From contig NZ_JANTYS010000001.1 of assembly GCF_024808255.1 (NCBI RefSeq), forward strand, positions 62,001 to 126,000: a stretch of 64,000 nucleotides of DNA. Direction: 5' to 3'. Below, one piece after another: positions 24,610 to 33,961 of the stretch. Source of the DNA: Mucilaginibacter dorajii (GTDB lineage Bacteria > Bacteroidota > Bacteroidia > Sphingobacteriales > Sphingobacteriaceae). The notes under the pieces were generated by a model that was given only the letters and a program-made list of their open reading frames with translations, made no database searches and was not told the DNA's origin. How positions within the stretch are numbered: the stretch's first letter is position 1; the number at the start of each line of letters is the position of its first letter. The translations under genes and the position numbers were made by a program.

Positions 24610-26447
24610 TGGAGAACGGGAAGCTATCCGGTAAAAAATTAAAATGGTTTAGGGCTGTTGCTTTTTGCCTGCCCCTGGTTATTTTAGTTTTTGCCGAGCT
24701 TTTTTTACGCTTTTTTAATTACGGGCATAATACCAGTCTGTTTATCCGCTACCCGGATAACCCCGATTATTGGGTGATCAATAAATACGCGTCTGAGCGG
24801 TATTTTACCGATACGGCTAATGCTACCAAGGGGAGCATTGAGCCTTTTAAAGTTGTAAAAGCTAAAAATACTTTCCGGATTTTTGTACTGGGCGAATCGA
24901 CAACGGCGGGATACCCTTACCTGCATAATGGTTCCTTTCACCGCTGGCTGCAATACCGGCTCATGCATACTTACCCGGGCTTGCAATTTGAGGTGATCAA
25001 CGTTTCGCTTACGGCAGTAAACTCCTATACCGTGCTTGACTTTGGCAGGCAGGTGGTAAAATACCAGCCCGACGCGGTGTTGGTATACACCGGTCATAAC
25101 GAATATTATGGGGCTTTGGGGATAGGGTCAACCAGTCACATCGCCAATAACCGCTTGCTGGTAAAAACAGTACTTGCGCTAAAAGAACTGCGTTTAATAC
25201 AGCTTATAAATAACACAATGAGCAGTTTTAAGCCGGCATCCGCGGATATTGACCAGCGTAATAACCTGATGGAGCGTATGGCCCGGCAGCAGGAAATAGG
25301 CTATCAGTCTGACGCGTACAAAGCGGGGATTGATCAGTTTAAAAACAACATGGATGAACTGTGCAGTTTTATGCAGCAGCAAAAGGTGCCGGTATTTTTA
25401 AGCACGCTGGTGAGCAATCAAAAAGATCTGAAACCATTTATCAGCGGACAGGGTAAACCGGCAGTTTCTGCCGATAATCAGTTCGCGCTGGCAACGGCAT
25501 CTTACCAGGCTGGCAATTATGCAGCCGCCAAACAACAGTATATTAAAGCAAAAGAGCTTGATTTATTACGATTCAGGGCGCCCGAGGCCATGAACCAGGC
25601 AATCATCGGCCTTGCCAAAAAATACAGTAATGTTCATTTGGTTAACGCGCTTGAGGTTTTTGAACAACATTCGCCCCACGGTATTTTGGGAAACGAAACT
25701 TTGCTGGAGCATGTGCACCCCAATTTATATGGTTATGCCTTGCTTTCTGAAGCTTTTTATCAGTCGATCAAAGATTCGCGCCTGGTAAAAGCACATCCAG
25801 AAAAGGAGATGAGCCTTGCCGAGCTAATTGACAAAATGCCGGTGACTAAAGTTGATTCGCTTTATGGGGCCTATACCATAATGATGCTGCAGGCTGGCTG
25901 GCCGTTCAATAAACCCATCCCCGCCGGGTTTAAACGCGGTAGCAGTATGGATGAGCAGCTTGCAGGGGCACTATCCGTAAACCGCATAAGCTGGCTGGAT
26001 GCCATGAATCAGCTTTTTAAATACAGCATGCAGGTTAATGATAAAAGAACGGCCCTTAAGGCGGTGGAGGCGGTGATGCTTGAAAAGCCTCAAAATACCA
26101 CTTACCCGGTTTATGCAGGCAGATTAAGTTTTGAATTGGGCGATACGGCCGGCGCGGTTTATTACTTTAAAAAGGCCTATGAATTGGAGCCGTCATTTGC
26201 CAATATCCAGAATATTTACCTGGTGTATTTAAAAAGTGATATGTCTGCCGAGGCGATGCCTTACATCGATATGGCTTTAAAGCAAAACCCGGCCTATGCT
26301 GGGCTTGCCAATATGCGGGCTATGGTATTAGATATCATCAGGCTAAAGAAGGCAACAGCCCAAACGCCTGATAAGGCATCAACCCAGCGGATAGCCGCGA
26401 ACTACCATGCTATGGGGGCCGATGAAGCTGCGCAGAAATATAACTGA
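24609..26447 (+). CDS. Membrane-anchored SGNH/GDSL hydrolase-like protein with TPR
   Basis: A 612-residue protein with one N-terminal membrane span (VAFCLPLVILVFAELFLRFF, about 16-36). An SGNH-hydrolase-like domain follows with block I FVLGESTTAGYPY (about 93-105), a block with YTGHNEYYG, and the C-terminal HVHPNLYGYALLSEAFY. A helical, TPR-like C-terminal third is about 440-600 (KKAYELEPSFANIQNIYLVY). The Ser in GES and the His in HVHPN fit the catalytic pair. The ATG shares a base with the GH127 stop (TAATG). Such proteins often accompany SxtJ and carbamoyltransferase genes in polysaccharide clusters. An acyl-transfer or esterase role is plausible but not shown. Confidence 0.7.
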   Translation: MENGKLSGKKLKWFRAVAFCLPLVILVFAELFLRFFNYGHNTSLFIRYPDNPDYWVINKYASERYFTDTANATKGSIEPFKVVKAKNTFRIFVLGESTTAGYPYLHNGSFHRWLQYRLMHTYPGLQFEVINVSLTAVNSYTVLDFGRQVVKYQPDAVLVYTGHNEYYGALGIGSTSHIANNRLLVKTVLALKELRLIQLINNTMSSFKPASADIDQRNNLMERMARQQEIGYQSDAYKAGIDQFKNNMDELCSFMQQQKVPVFLSTLVSNQKDLKPFISGQGKPAVSADNQFALATASYQAGNYAAAKQQYIKAKELDLLRFRAPEAMNQAIIGLAKKYSNVHLVNALEVFEQHSPHGILGNETLLEHVHPNLYGYALLSEAFYQSIKDSRLVKAHPEKEMSLAELIDKMPVTKVDSLYGAYTIMMLQAGWPFNKPIPAGFKRGSSMDEQLAGALSVNRISWLDAMNQLFKYSMQVNDKRTALKAVEAVMLEKPQNTTYPVYAGRLSFELGDTAGAVYYFKKAYELEPSFANIQNIYLVYLKSDMSAEAMPYIDMALKQNPAYAGLANMRAMVLDIIRLKKATAQTPDKASTQRIAANYHAMGADEAAQKYN

Positions 26448-26827
26448 TGGAACATAAAGTGCTAAATCGAAAATTTGGATTAATAACCGGCGGGGCCTGC
26501 CTGTTTATAGCAGGATACCAGCAGGTTGGGCACCATCATTTTTCTATGGTACTTGCTATCGTAGGGATAGTACTTGTGCTCGTTGCTTTGACGGTGCCAG
26601 TCGTGCTAAATCGATTAAGAATGGTGTGGACTAAAATTGGCGACATTTTAGGGGTGATCAATACCTCCATCATTTTGTTCCTGGTGTTCTTTTTAGTGAT
26701 AAGCCCGATAGGCTTAATCATGAGGTTGTTAGGTAAACAAGGCCTGGAGCTAAAAACCAAACCCGGTGATACCTATTGGAAACCAACAAAGCCAGCGGCA
26801 AACAGCAGCCTGGAGCAGCAATTTTAA
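26447..26827 (+). CDS. SxtJ-family membrane protein
   Basis: A 126-residue protein with three hydrophobic spans (LITGGACLFIAGY, VLAIVGIVLVLVALTVPVVL, SIILFLVFFLVISPIGLIMRL) and a polar tail ending DTYWKPTKPAANSSLEQQF. The pattern MRLLGK followed by DTYWKP is that of the SxtJ-like family, small membrane proteins coded next to carbamoyltransferases, first named from the saxitoxin cluster. The function is unknown. The start overlaps the preceding stop (TGATGG), so the two are translationally coupled. Confidence 0.75.
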   Translation: MEHKVLNRKFGLITGGACLFIAGYQQVGHHHFSMVLAIVGIVLVLVALTVPVVLNRLRMVWTKIGDILGVINTSIILFLVFFLVISPIGLIMRLLGKQGLELKTKPGDTYWKPTKPAANSSLEQQF

Positions 26828-26836
26828 ACAGATGTT

Positions 26837-26986
26837 ATGGAAATTATAGGCGAGTTTTTGATGTTCTTATGGTCGCGAAAGCGACTTTGGCTTTGGCCGC
26901 TATTTGTTTTTCTGTTTATCCTGAGCCTGTTTTTGTTTTTAGCCCAGGGATCGGTGTTGGCCCCTTTTATCTACAGCATATTTTAA
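26837..26986 (+). CDS. DUF5989 / SxtK-like 49-aa membrane protein
   Basis: A 49-residue frame starting MEIIGEFLMFLWSRKRLW, with one strong membrane span and the ending LAQGSVLAPFIYSIF. The FLW..KR.W...P and LAQGSALAPFIYTLF motifs are typical of DUF5989, the SxtK-like partner always found near SxtJ and carbamoyltransferases. It lies 9 nt after sxtJ and 7 nt before the carbamoyltransferase. It is below common gene-calling limits but well supported by motif and position. Confidence 0.8.
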   Translation: MEIIGEFLMFLWSRKRLWLWPLFVFLFILSLFLFLAQGSVLAPFIYSIF

Positions 26987-26993
26987 GCCGGGT

Positions 26994-28778
26994 ATGTACA
27001 CGCTTGGGATCTCGGCATATTTTCATGACAGCGCGGCCTGCTTATTAAGAGATGATCACATTGTAGCCGCTGTACAGGAAGAACGCTTCACCCGCAAAAA
27101 GAACGACGAATGCTTTCCGTTAAATTCAATCCTGTATTGCCTGCGGGAAGCTAAAATCACCCTTAGCCAGGTAGATCATATTGTTTTTTACGAAAAACCA
27201 TTCCTGAAATTTGAAAGACTGTTAGAAACTTACCTAACGTTTGCCCCGGCAGGTTTTGTATCATTTATAAAAGCCATGCCTGTATGGCTAAAGGACAAGC
27301 TGTTTTTAAAGAAAAACCTGATTAAGCAGTTCAAAAGCATCGACTGTAACTGGAACCCCAAAACAAACAAGCTGCTTTTTACTACGCACCACCAGTCGCA
27401 TGCGGCCTCGGCCTTTTATCCCTCGCCATTTACCAAAGCGGTTATATTGACCGCAGATGGTGTAGGGGAGTGGACAACCACCTCGGTAGCTATTGGCACC
27501 AATAACCGGATTGAACAGGTAAAGGAGATCAATTTTCCGCACTCCATCGGTTTGCTATATTCGGCCTTTACCTATTACCTGGGCTTTAAAGTAAATTGCG
27601 ATGAATACAAAGTAATGGGCCTGGCACCTTACGGTGAACCATTGTACATTGACCAGATTTTTAAACACCTGGTAGATTTAAAGGAGGATGGTTCCTTTCG
27701 CCTCAGCATGCAATATTTTAACTATTGCACCGGTCTTACCATGACTTCATTCCGCTTTAACCAATTGTTTGGTCAGTCGCCAAGGCAAGCCGGAGCAGAG
27801 ATTAGTCAGTTCCATATGAATATGGCCAGCTCCATCCAGGCGGCCACCGAAAAGATCATGCTTACCCTTACATCAGCTTTGTACCGGGAATATCAAATTG
27901 ATGATTTGTGCATGGCCGGTGGAGTGGCCCTAAACTGTGTAGCGAACGGGAAAATATTGGAACAATCTGGTTTTAAACGAATCTGGATTCAACCCGCCGC
28001 GGGGGATGCCGGCGGGGCATTGGGAGCGGCGTACGCGGTGTATTACAAGTACTCGCAGGATGCGCGAAAGGATACCGGAGGGAGTGATAAAATGCAGAAT
28101 TCGCTGTTAGGTCCGTCTTTTTCTAACGATGAAATCAGGAAATGCCTGATAGTAAACGGTATCAGTTTTGAAGAGCTATCAACAGAAAAACTCAATGAAA
28201 AAGTAGCCACCTTTTTGGCCGATGGAAAAGTAGTAGGCTACTTTAGGGGACGTATGGAATTTGGCCCGCGTGCCCTGGGTGCCCGTAGTATTCTCGCCGA
28301 TCCACGGAATGCAGGTATGCAAAGTGTTTTAAACCAGAAGATTAAATTCAGGGAGTCTTTCCGGCCCTTTGCGCCTGCTGTGATGGAAGAACAGGCTGCC
28401 GATTATTTTGAATTGGCGGCTAAGAGCCCGTATATGTTGCTGGTAACGCGCATTAAACCCGAACATCGTGTACACATTCCGGAAAACGACGCTGTATTAA
28501 AAGGCTTTGACAGATTGAAAAACAGCAGATCGGTGATCCCGGCTGTAACCCATATCGGCTATACTGCTCGTTTACAAACTGTTAATTCAAAGGAAAACCC
28601 TGGTTTTTACAACCTGCTTCAGGCTTTTTACAAGCTAACAGGTTGCCCATGCCTGGTGAATACTTCCTTTAACCGTATGGACGAACCGATAGTAAATACT
28701 CCCCAAGAAGCCCTTGACTGTTTTATGCTGACTGGTATGGATATTTTAGTATTGGAAGATTTTTTGTTGCGAAAATAG
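26994..28778 (+). CDS. O-carbamoyltransferase, NodU/CmcH/SxtI family
   Basis: A 594-residue enzyme that transfers a carbamoyl group from carbamoyl phosphate, via carbamoyl-AMP, to a hydroxyl of a sugar or other small molecule. The N-terminal Kae1-like domain shows GISAYFHDSAACLL, the metal-binding HHQSHAASAF (His132, His136), CMAGGVALNCVANGK and AAGDAGGALGAA. The C-terminal domain has YFRGRMEFGPRALGARSI, FRESFRPFAPAV and PCLVNTSFNRMDEPI. It closes the run that starts with GH127 and includes SxtJ- and SxtK-like genes. I infer that the operon trims and carbamoylates a surface or secreted glycan. Confidence 0.9.
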   Translation: MYTLGISAYFHDSAACLLRDDHIVAAVQEERFTRKKNDECFPLNSILYCLREAKITLSQVDHIVFYEKPFLKFERLLETYLTFAPAGFVSFIKAMPVWLKDKLFLKKNLIKQFKSIDCNWNPKTNKLLFTTHHQSHAASAFYPSPFTKAVILTADGVGEWTTTSVAIGTNNRIEQVKEINFPHSIGLLYSAFTYYLGFKVNCDEYKVMGLAPYGEPLYIDQIFKHLVDLKEDGSFRLSMQYFNYCTGLTMTSFRFNQLFGQSPRQAGAEISQFHMNMASSIQAATEKIMLTLTSALYREYQIDDLCMAGGVALNCVANGKILEQSGFKRIWIQPAAGDAGGALGAAYAVYYKYSQDARKDTGGSDKMQNSLLGPSFSNDEIRKCLIVNGISFEELSTEKLNEKVATFLADGKVVGYFRGRMEFGPRALGARSILADPRNAGMQSVLNQKIKFRESFRPFAPAVMEEQAADYFELAAKSPYMLLVTRIKPEHRVHIPENDAVLKGFDRLKNSRSVIPAVTHIGYTARLQTVNSKENPGFYNLLQAFYKLTGCPCLVNTSFNRMDEPIVNTPQEALDCFMLTGMDILVLEDFLLRK

Positions 28779-28792
28779 GTATCAGTAGTTTG

Positions 28793-29008
28793 ATGATAAT
28801 CTTCTTGATCGGGATCTTATAGTTAAGTATCGGTCTTGTGCTTCCCTCCCTGCTGAACCTCGCCTTAAATGGAGTCTCCACAAAATTTGCGGGTGCGGCG
28901 GTTGGCGTTTACACTACCTTCCAGCAAACAGCTTTGATATTAGATGTCTATATCATTGGCGGGATTTTTTATACCGTAGCACGGACAGATCCTGGTAGCT
29001 GGGATTAA
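28793..29008 (+). pseudogene. MFS transporter C-terminal remnant
   Basis: Codons from 28838 read VLPSLLNLALNGVSTKFAGA and VYTTFQQTALILDVYIIGGI, the last two spans of a DHA2-type major facilitator transporter. The frame from the ATG at 28793 has a TAG at its tenth codon (28820-28822), and everything upstream of the tail is gone. The remaining interval to 29679 holds no gene I can support; a 59-codon frame at 29065-29244 has no recognisable feature. Confidence 0.65.
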
Positions 29009-29679
29009 TTAAAGGCTATAGCTATCAGGACAATATTTTGATACTATTATTGTCCTGAAACGAAATGAATAGTGTTTTTCATCTAATCGCCTCATTTTCA
29101 AGTACACTTAACGATACAGCTATACAATCACTTTTGGGAGGATATTCAGCTTTTAGTGCGTTTAGTCGCATAAAATCAGATAAGGGGACGATACAATTAT
29201 CCGGACGTGTCCAAAGACTTAGGAAGATATTCAATCGCCGTTGATTATTATTTTATTCCGCCCTTTTGATTATTGGTTGGACATTTTGTGTGCGTTGACC
29301 ATACAATTCAGTACCAAACGTTTACCCACAAGTTGTGATTTGCTTTCATTCTTTGAACAACTGATAAATGATGGTAAAATTGTTTCTAACGCTGTATTTT
29401 ATACCACATTATTGACAAAAGTTGACTTTTATTGCTGAATAGTGTCACGCAGTCCTTTTCTGAAGGCATAGTTTTGGGTCAATAATTTATAAGCCATTTT
29501 TAAAAATTGGGGAAACATTTTAATGTTGACGCAAAATATCATCAATAATACTTGAAGGTATTAGGCTATCGATGTATTGTAGGTAAAAGATTTCTATGCA
29601 ATTCACCAACAAGCCAAACTTCAATGTATTTCTGAAAATTCATTAATTATCAAAATTGACTTAAGTTAAAGTATCTACT

Positions 29680-30411
29680 ATGAATATTAAACGCAGTGCA
29701 TCGTTGTTGGCGGCGGCCTTTGTAATTTTGGCAGGATTAAGGTCACAGGGACAGTCTGCAACTTCAGGCAAGATCGATGTTATAACCGAAAATGATACCG
29801 CACGAAGCCTGATACCATTCTTTATCCCAGCGACCGCATCAAAAAAGAACCCGGATTCTGAGGGGTTTATTCGGCGTTGGTTGCTTTTAGAGCCCATTAA
29901 CAAATCAATACGTAGTAATCTTGTTTTTACAGATAGCTATCTGCAAAAACAATTTGAAACCGATTATTTCCCAAACCAGTTTACCGCTATCCCGAAGGAT
30001 GGGGAAAAAGTAAAAGTTGGGGAGCAGGAATTGTTATGGCATGCATTGGAAAGCCCCAATTTCAATGTCAAATTATTTCGTTTTGCCTATGGGTTAAGGA
30101 AACAGACCTACGCCGTATTGTTTTGGGCAGTAACTATAGTGAACAGTCCGCGCGAAATAAAAAACGTAAGATTGGCCGTAGGCTCAAACGGAGGATCAAC
30201 GTGGTGGCTAAACGAAAAAGAAGCAGTGGTACTTGATGGCGATAGACGCATGGTGATGGATGATTGTGTCTCAACCCGGTTGACACTTAATAAAGGAAAA
30301 AATATAATACGGGGAGCCCTAATCAACGGGCCGGGGCTAAGTGATTTTTGTGTTAGACTGTTGGATGAAAAAGGAGCGCCGGTAAAAGATCTCACCATCA
30401 CACTGCAATAA
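29680..30411 (+). CDS. Secreted protein linked to xylan esterases, no catalytic motif seen
   Basis: A 243-residue exported protein with signal peptide to about residue 25 (LRSQGQS). Motifs such as IRRWLLLEPI, NQFTAIPKDGEKV, LFWAVTIVNSPREIKNVRLA, GSNGGSTWWLNEKEAVVLDG and NIIRGALINGPGLSDFCVRL resemble the extra module attached to some Bacteroidota acetylxylan esterases and glycosidases, a PA14- or sugar-binding-like beta-sandwich. No catalytic residues are evident, so a substrate-binding or accessory role is likely. It lies 50 nt upstream of a GH43 gene and probably shares its transcript. Confidence 0.6.
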   Translation: MNIKRSASLLAAAFVILAGLRSQGQSATSGKIDVITENDTARSLIPFFIPATASKKNPDSEGFIRRWLLLEPINKSIRSNLVFTDSYLQKQFETDYFPNQFTAIPKDGEKVKVGEQELLWHALESPNFNVKLFRFAYGLRKQTYAVLFWAVTIVNSPREIKNVRLAVGSNGGSTWWLNEKEAVVLDGDRRMVMDDCVSTRLTLNKGKNIIRGALINGPGLSDFCVRLLDEKGAPVKDLTITLQ

Positions 30412-30461
30412 ATTAACCTATCACCCATTTAACATCGAATTTGAAAAGCAATTGATTCATT

Positions 30462-31910
30462 ATGAAATTAATAGTAAAGGTAATAAGTACTATAGCCCTG
30501 TTTTCGTTATTATCAACCAGGCAGGCCAATGCACAAGTTGGCAAACCATTTATACATGACCCCTCCACGATTGCAGAATGCGATGGAAAGTATTACACAT
30601 TCGGAACATTTGGAGGCGGATTAATATCCGATGATGGCTGGACATGGAATGGGGGCGCGGTAAGACCCGGCGGCGGAGCCGCCCCTGATGTATTAAAAAT
30701 TGGTGATCGCTACCTTATTGTTTATGGTGCCACCGGCGGTGGCCTGGCCGGCGGTCATAATGGGAAAATATTGACCATGTGGAATAAATCGCTCGACCCG
30801 AAATCTCCTGATTTTAAATATTCGGAGCCAGTTGAAGTTGCCTCGTCCGATGGTATAGAGGATAATGACGCGATAGATCCCGGGCTTCTTTTGGACCCAA
30901 CCGATGGAAGATTATGGTTATCCTACGGCACTTATTTTGGATATATCCGTCTTGTGGAGCTTGACCCCAAAACAGGTAAACGTGTGGAAGGTAATAAAGC
31001 ATTAAACATAGCCATCGATTGTGAGGCCACAGATCTGTTATATCGGGATGGATGGTACTATTTGCTTGGAACACACGGAACATGCTGTGACGGCCCAAAC
31101 TCAACCTATAATATTGTTGTTGGCCGCTCCAGGAAGGTAACCGGCCCATATATTGATAACATAGGAAGAGGTATGTTGAAAGGAGGTGGCAAAATGGTAG
31201 TTGCAGCCGGCGATAGGCTGATTGGGCCAGGGCATTTCGGCCGTATAGTAATTGCCGACGGCGTTGAAAAGATGTCTTGTCACTACGAGGCAGATTTGGA
31301 TCAAAGTGGTCGTAGCGTATTAGGCATCCGCCCATTACTGTGGAAAAATGGATGGCCTGTAGCTGGCGATAACCTTAAAGAAGGAACTTATGAGATTGAG
31401 TCTGAACGTAGGGGATACGCTCTGGAATTAAGAGTTGATTTTACAAGAATGCCAGGTGGAATGCGATTTAATCGAAATAATGATGAACCGGTAAAACCGG
31501 TGCCATCCCAGGAATTGGCAGATGTAGTTAAAAGCTGGCCGACCGGAAACATTGGTGTAAGAATAAATGATTATATGTTTCGTCCGCATCAAAAATGGGC
31601 AATTTTACAAGTTCCCGGCGCAGGAGGATACCTGGGCGGACCATATTATAAAATTGTAATTGCCGGAACAGATCGTGCATTAGCGGCAACGGCAGAAAGC
31701 GAGCTTATTAGCGTTCCAACGTTTACTGGTGCGCCTGAACAATTATGGCGAATCGATCAACTGACTGATGGAACTTATAGGATTATGCCAAAGGTGGTTC
31801 CAAATTCGAAAGAACAGCTGGCTTTAGTGTCGTCTGGAGACAGCACACCGACGCTCGCAAAGTTTGATATGAATAGTGATAATTCCAAGTGGAATTTTAG
31901 GGTTCATTAA
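30462..31910 (+). CDS. GH43 endo-arabinanase-like enzyme with C-terminal ricin-type domain
   Basis: A 482-residue exported glycosidase with a five-bladed propeller of the GH43 type. The acidic triad is suggested by HDPSTIAECDGKYYTFGT (catalytic Asp), NDAIDPGLLLDPTDGRLWLS (Asp) and IDCEATDLLYRDGWYYLL (Glu). The best fit is the arabinan endo-1,5-alpha-L-arabinosidase branch. The last 110 or so residues (YYKIVIAGTDRALAATAESE, QLWRIDQLTDGTYRIMPKV) look like a ricin-type beta-trefoil sugar-binding module. A signal peptide ends near ANAQ. Exact specificity cannot be read by eye. Confidence 0.8.
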   Translation: MKLIVKVISTIALFSLLSTRQANAQVGKPFIHDPSTIAECDGKYYTFGTFGGGLISDDGWTWNGGAVRPGGGAAPDVLKIGDRYLIVYGATGGGLAGGHNGKILTMWNKSLDPKSPDFKYSEPVEVASSDGIEDNDAIDPGLLLDPTDGRLWLSYGTYFGYIRLVELDPKTGKRVEGNKALNIAIDCEATDLLYRDGWYYLLGTHGTCCDGPNSTYNIVVGRSRKVTGPYIDNIGRGMLKGGGKMVVAAGDRLIGPGHFGRIVIADGVEKMSCHYEADLDQSGRSVLGIRPLLWKNGWPVAGDNLKEGTYEIESERRGYALELRVDFTRMPGGMRFNRNNDEPVKPVPSQELADVVKSWPTGNIGVRINDYMFRPHQKWAILQVPGAGGYLGGPYYKIVIAGTDRALAATAESELISVPTFTGAPEQLWRIDQLTDGTYRIMPKVVPNSKEQLALVSSGDSTPTLAKFDMNSDNSKWNFRVH

Positions 31911-32016
31911 CTTATTAAGTACACTCCCTGAAAGTTTTGTTTATGACTGATGATGCTATTGATTAAAGTTTTGAATATCCTCTTTGTTTTTATTGATTGT
32001 GTTTGCAATAAATATA

Positions 32017-32143
32017 ATCAGGAGAAGGTGAAAGCGGCCTGAAAGAACTTGCACCGCTACTGTTTAAACACTGAGCGGTCTTGTAGTGTTAATATATTTT
32101 AAGTGCGCTTAATTGTGATTAAAGCAATTAAGCGTGTTTTTTT
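32017..32143 (+). ncRNA. Candidate structured small RNA with its own terminator
   Basis: The gap between two GH43 genes contains a -7-like TGTGTTTG (near 31999-32004), then a structured block: GCGG (32034-32037) with CCGC (32054-32057), or alternatively ACCGCT (32053-32058) with AGCGGT (32074-32079). A perfect 10-bp terminator stem CGCTTAATTG / CAATTAAGCG (32106-32115 with 32125-32134) and seven T (32137-32143) end it. An intrinsic terminator at the end of a coding-free, structured stretch suggests a small RNA, as found beside several SusCD systems. It could instead be the 3' end of the preceding mRNA. The family is not recognised. Confidence 0.5.
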
Positions 32144-32241
32144 AACATCTATGCAGATCGTAAAACACTCAAAACATAAAAACGATGTAGTTACCGAATT
32201 GTAAATAGAAACAGCTATCCATATAACAGCGCAAACCTACT

Positions 32242-33819
32242 ATGAGTAAAATATTTATTAACCTTTTTTGGGGATCAGCATTTTTTTTATTGGGTTTATC
32301 CGCGCCTTTGGCACAAACAGCTCATAATCCCCTTATTTATGCAGATGTGCCTGATATTTCAATAATCAGGGTAGGTAATACTTATTACATGAGTAGCACT
32401 ACTATGCATATGAGCCCCGGGGTGCCGATAATGAAATCTAAAGATTTAGTCAATTGGAAACTTGTTAACTATGCGTATGATATTTTGGATGATACCGATG
32501 ACCTTAACCTCAATAATGGCCAAAGTAGTTATGGGCGGGGTTCATGGGCAAGTAGTTTGCGTTATCACAAAGGCCTGTACTATGTATCTACCTTTGCAGG
32601 CAATACCGGCAAAACGTATATTTATACCACTCATAATATTGAAAAAGGCCCATGGAAAGCTTTATCCTTTAAACCAAGCCTGCATGATCATTCATTGTTT
32701 TTTGACGATGATGGTAAAGTTTATATGATTTATGGAAGCGGGCGCATCATGTTAGCCCAATTGAAGGATGATCTTTCGGGAATAAAGCCCGACACAAAGC
32801 CACAGGTGTTGATAGAGAACGCCAGCCTTGCAGCAGGGCCTAATTTAGGGTTGCCCGCAGAAGGCTCCCAGATGTTCAAAGTCAACGGGAAATATTACTT
32901 ATTCAATATTTCATGGCCGCGTGGTGGAATGCGAAGTGTTCTTATTCACCGGGCAGATAATATTGCAGGCCCCTACCAGGGCCGGTTGGCATTACAGGAC
33001 AAAGGTGTAGCTCAGGGTGGTTTGGTAAATACACCAAACGGCCAGTGGTTTGCGTATCTTTTCCGCGATTTTGGTTCGGTTGGCCGCGTGCCCTATATGG
33101 TTCCAGTAAAGTGGGAAGATGGCTGGCCTGTATTGGGCATAGATCATCATGCCCCCGATACCGTAGCATTACCGGCAAATAAATCATTAATACCAGGTAT
33201 AATCTCGTCGGATGAATTTAACCGTAGTCGCGGTGAGCGCGAGTTGCCCCTGGTTTGGCAATGGAACCATAACCCGGTTAACCAATTATGGTCGGTGAGG
33301 CAGCGTAAAGGATACCTCAGGCTAACTACAGGGAGGCTTGATACTACTTTAATCACAGCGAGAAATACGCTTACACAACGCACGTTCGGCCCCGAATGCT
33401 CTGCTATAACTGCTCTTGATGTTTCTGGACTTAAAGACGGCGATTATGCCGGCCTTGCATTGTTACAGCAAAAATTTGGATGGGTAGGGGTAAAGGTCGA
33501 AAATGGTAATAAGTTTATCGTTATGGTAAATGCACAGGGTGCTTCTCCAACAGAGTCGGCAAGTATTCCGCTATCCCAAAGCCTGGTGTATTTAAAGGCG
33601 GCGTGTGATTTTAAAGACAGGACTGACAAAGCGTATTTTTATTATAGCATCGACGGAAATAACTGGATAGCAATTGGCAGTACGCTTCAAATGGCTTATA
33701 CCATTCCACACTTTATGGGTTATAGGTTTGGCCTGTTTAACTATGCCACAAAAATCACGGGAGGCTATGCCGACTTCGATTATTTTAGGTTAGGCGATAA
33801 GATTGCCACCCCACATTAA
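32242..33819 (+). CDS. GH43 beta-xylosidase/arabinofuranosidase-like enzyme
   Basis: A 525-residue exported enzyme. The GH43 catalytic module at about 28-320 starts NPLIYADVPDISIIRVGNTY (Asp base) and includes HDHSLFFDDDGKVYMIYGSG and LPAEGSQMFKVNGKYYLF (Glu acid). A C-terminal concanavalin-like GH43_C2 domain at about 330-520 has LQMAYTIPHFMGYRFGLFNYATK and TGGYADFDYFRLG. This two-domain form is typical of xylosidases and arabinofuranosidases acting on xylan oligomers. A signal peptide ends near PLAQT. It follows the candidate small RNA. Confidence 0.88.
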   Translation: MSKIFINLFWGSAFFLLGLSAPLAQTAHNPLIYADVPDISIIRVGNTYYMSSTTMHMSPGVPIMKSKDLVNWKLVNYAYDILDDTDDLNLNNGQSSYGRGSWASSLRYHKGLYYVSTFAGNTGKTYIYTTHNIEKGPWKALSFKPSLHDHSLFFDDDGKVYMIYGSGRIMLAQLKDDLSGIKPDTKPQVLIENASLAAGPNLGLPAEGSQMFKVNGKYYLFNISWPRGGMRSVLIHRADNIAGPYQGRLALQDKGVAQGGLVNTPNGQWFAYLFRDFGSVGRVPYMVPVKWEDGWPVLGIDHHAPDTVALPANKSLIPGIISSDEFNRSRGERELPLVWQWNHNPVNQLWSVRQRKGYLRLTTGRLDTTLITARNTLTQRTFGPECSAITALDVSGLKDGDYAGLALLQQKFGWVGVKVENGNKFIVMVNAQGASPTESASIPLSQSLVYLKAACDFKDRTDKAYFYYSIDGNNWIAIGSTLQMAYTIPHFMGYRFGLFNYATKITGGYADFDYFRLGDKIATPH

Positions 33820-33838
33820 TCTGCTTGTTTAAAGCAGA
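33820..33838 (+). terminator. Weak hairpin after GH43 gene
   Basis: TCTGCTT (33820-33826) pairs with AAGCAGA (33832-33838) around GTTTA, followed by CAGGGTTTT. It may partly terminate the upstream GH43 message. Confidence 0.35.
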
Positions 33839-33961
33839 CAGGGTTTTCATGTTAAATAAAACACCTTATTTTATCTGATTATAAACACCAGTGTTGCAAT
33901 TGGATGAATCAGTGCTATTCTGAAATTGTTAATCGCTCTACCTTGCAGCACTATTTTGCAG

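Noticed and set aside
29065..29438. Short frames (59 and 65 codons) in the gap before the xylan locus
   Set aside because: No motif, no promoter and no compact spacing to neighbours. Left as non-coding.
32021..32090. Group II intron or known riboswitch in the GH43-GH43 gap
   Set aside because: The words GGTGAAAGCGGCCTGAAAG recall intron fragments, but no domain V or VI, no maturase and no match to a riboswitch core could be seen. Kept only as a candidate small RNA.
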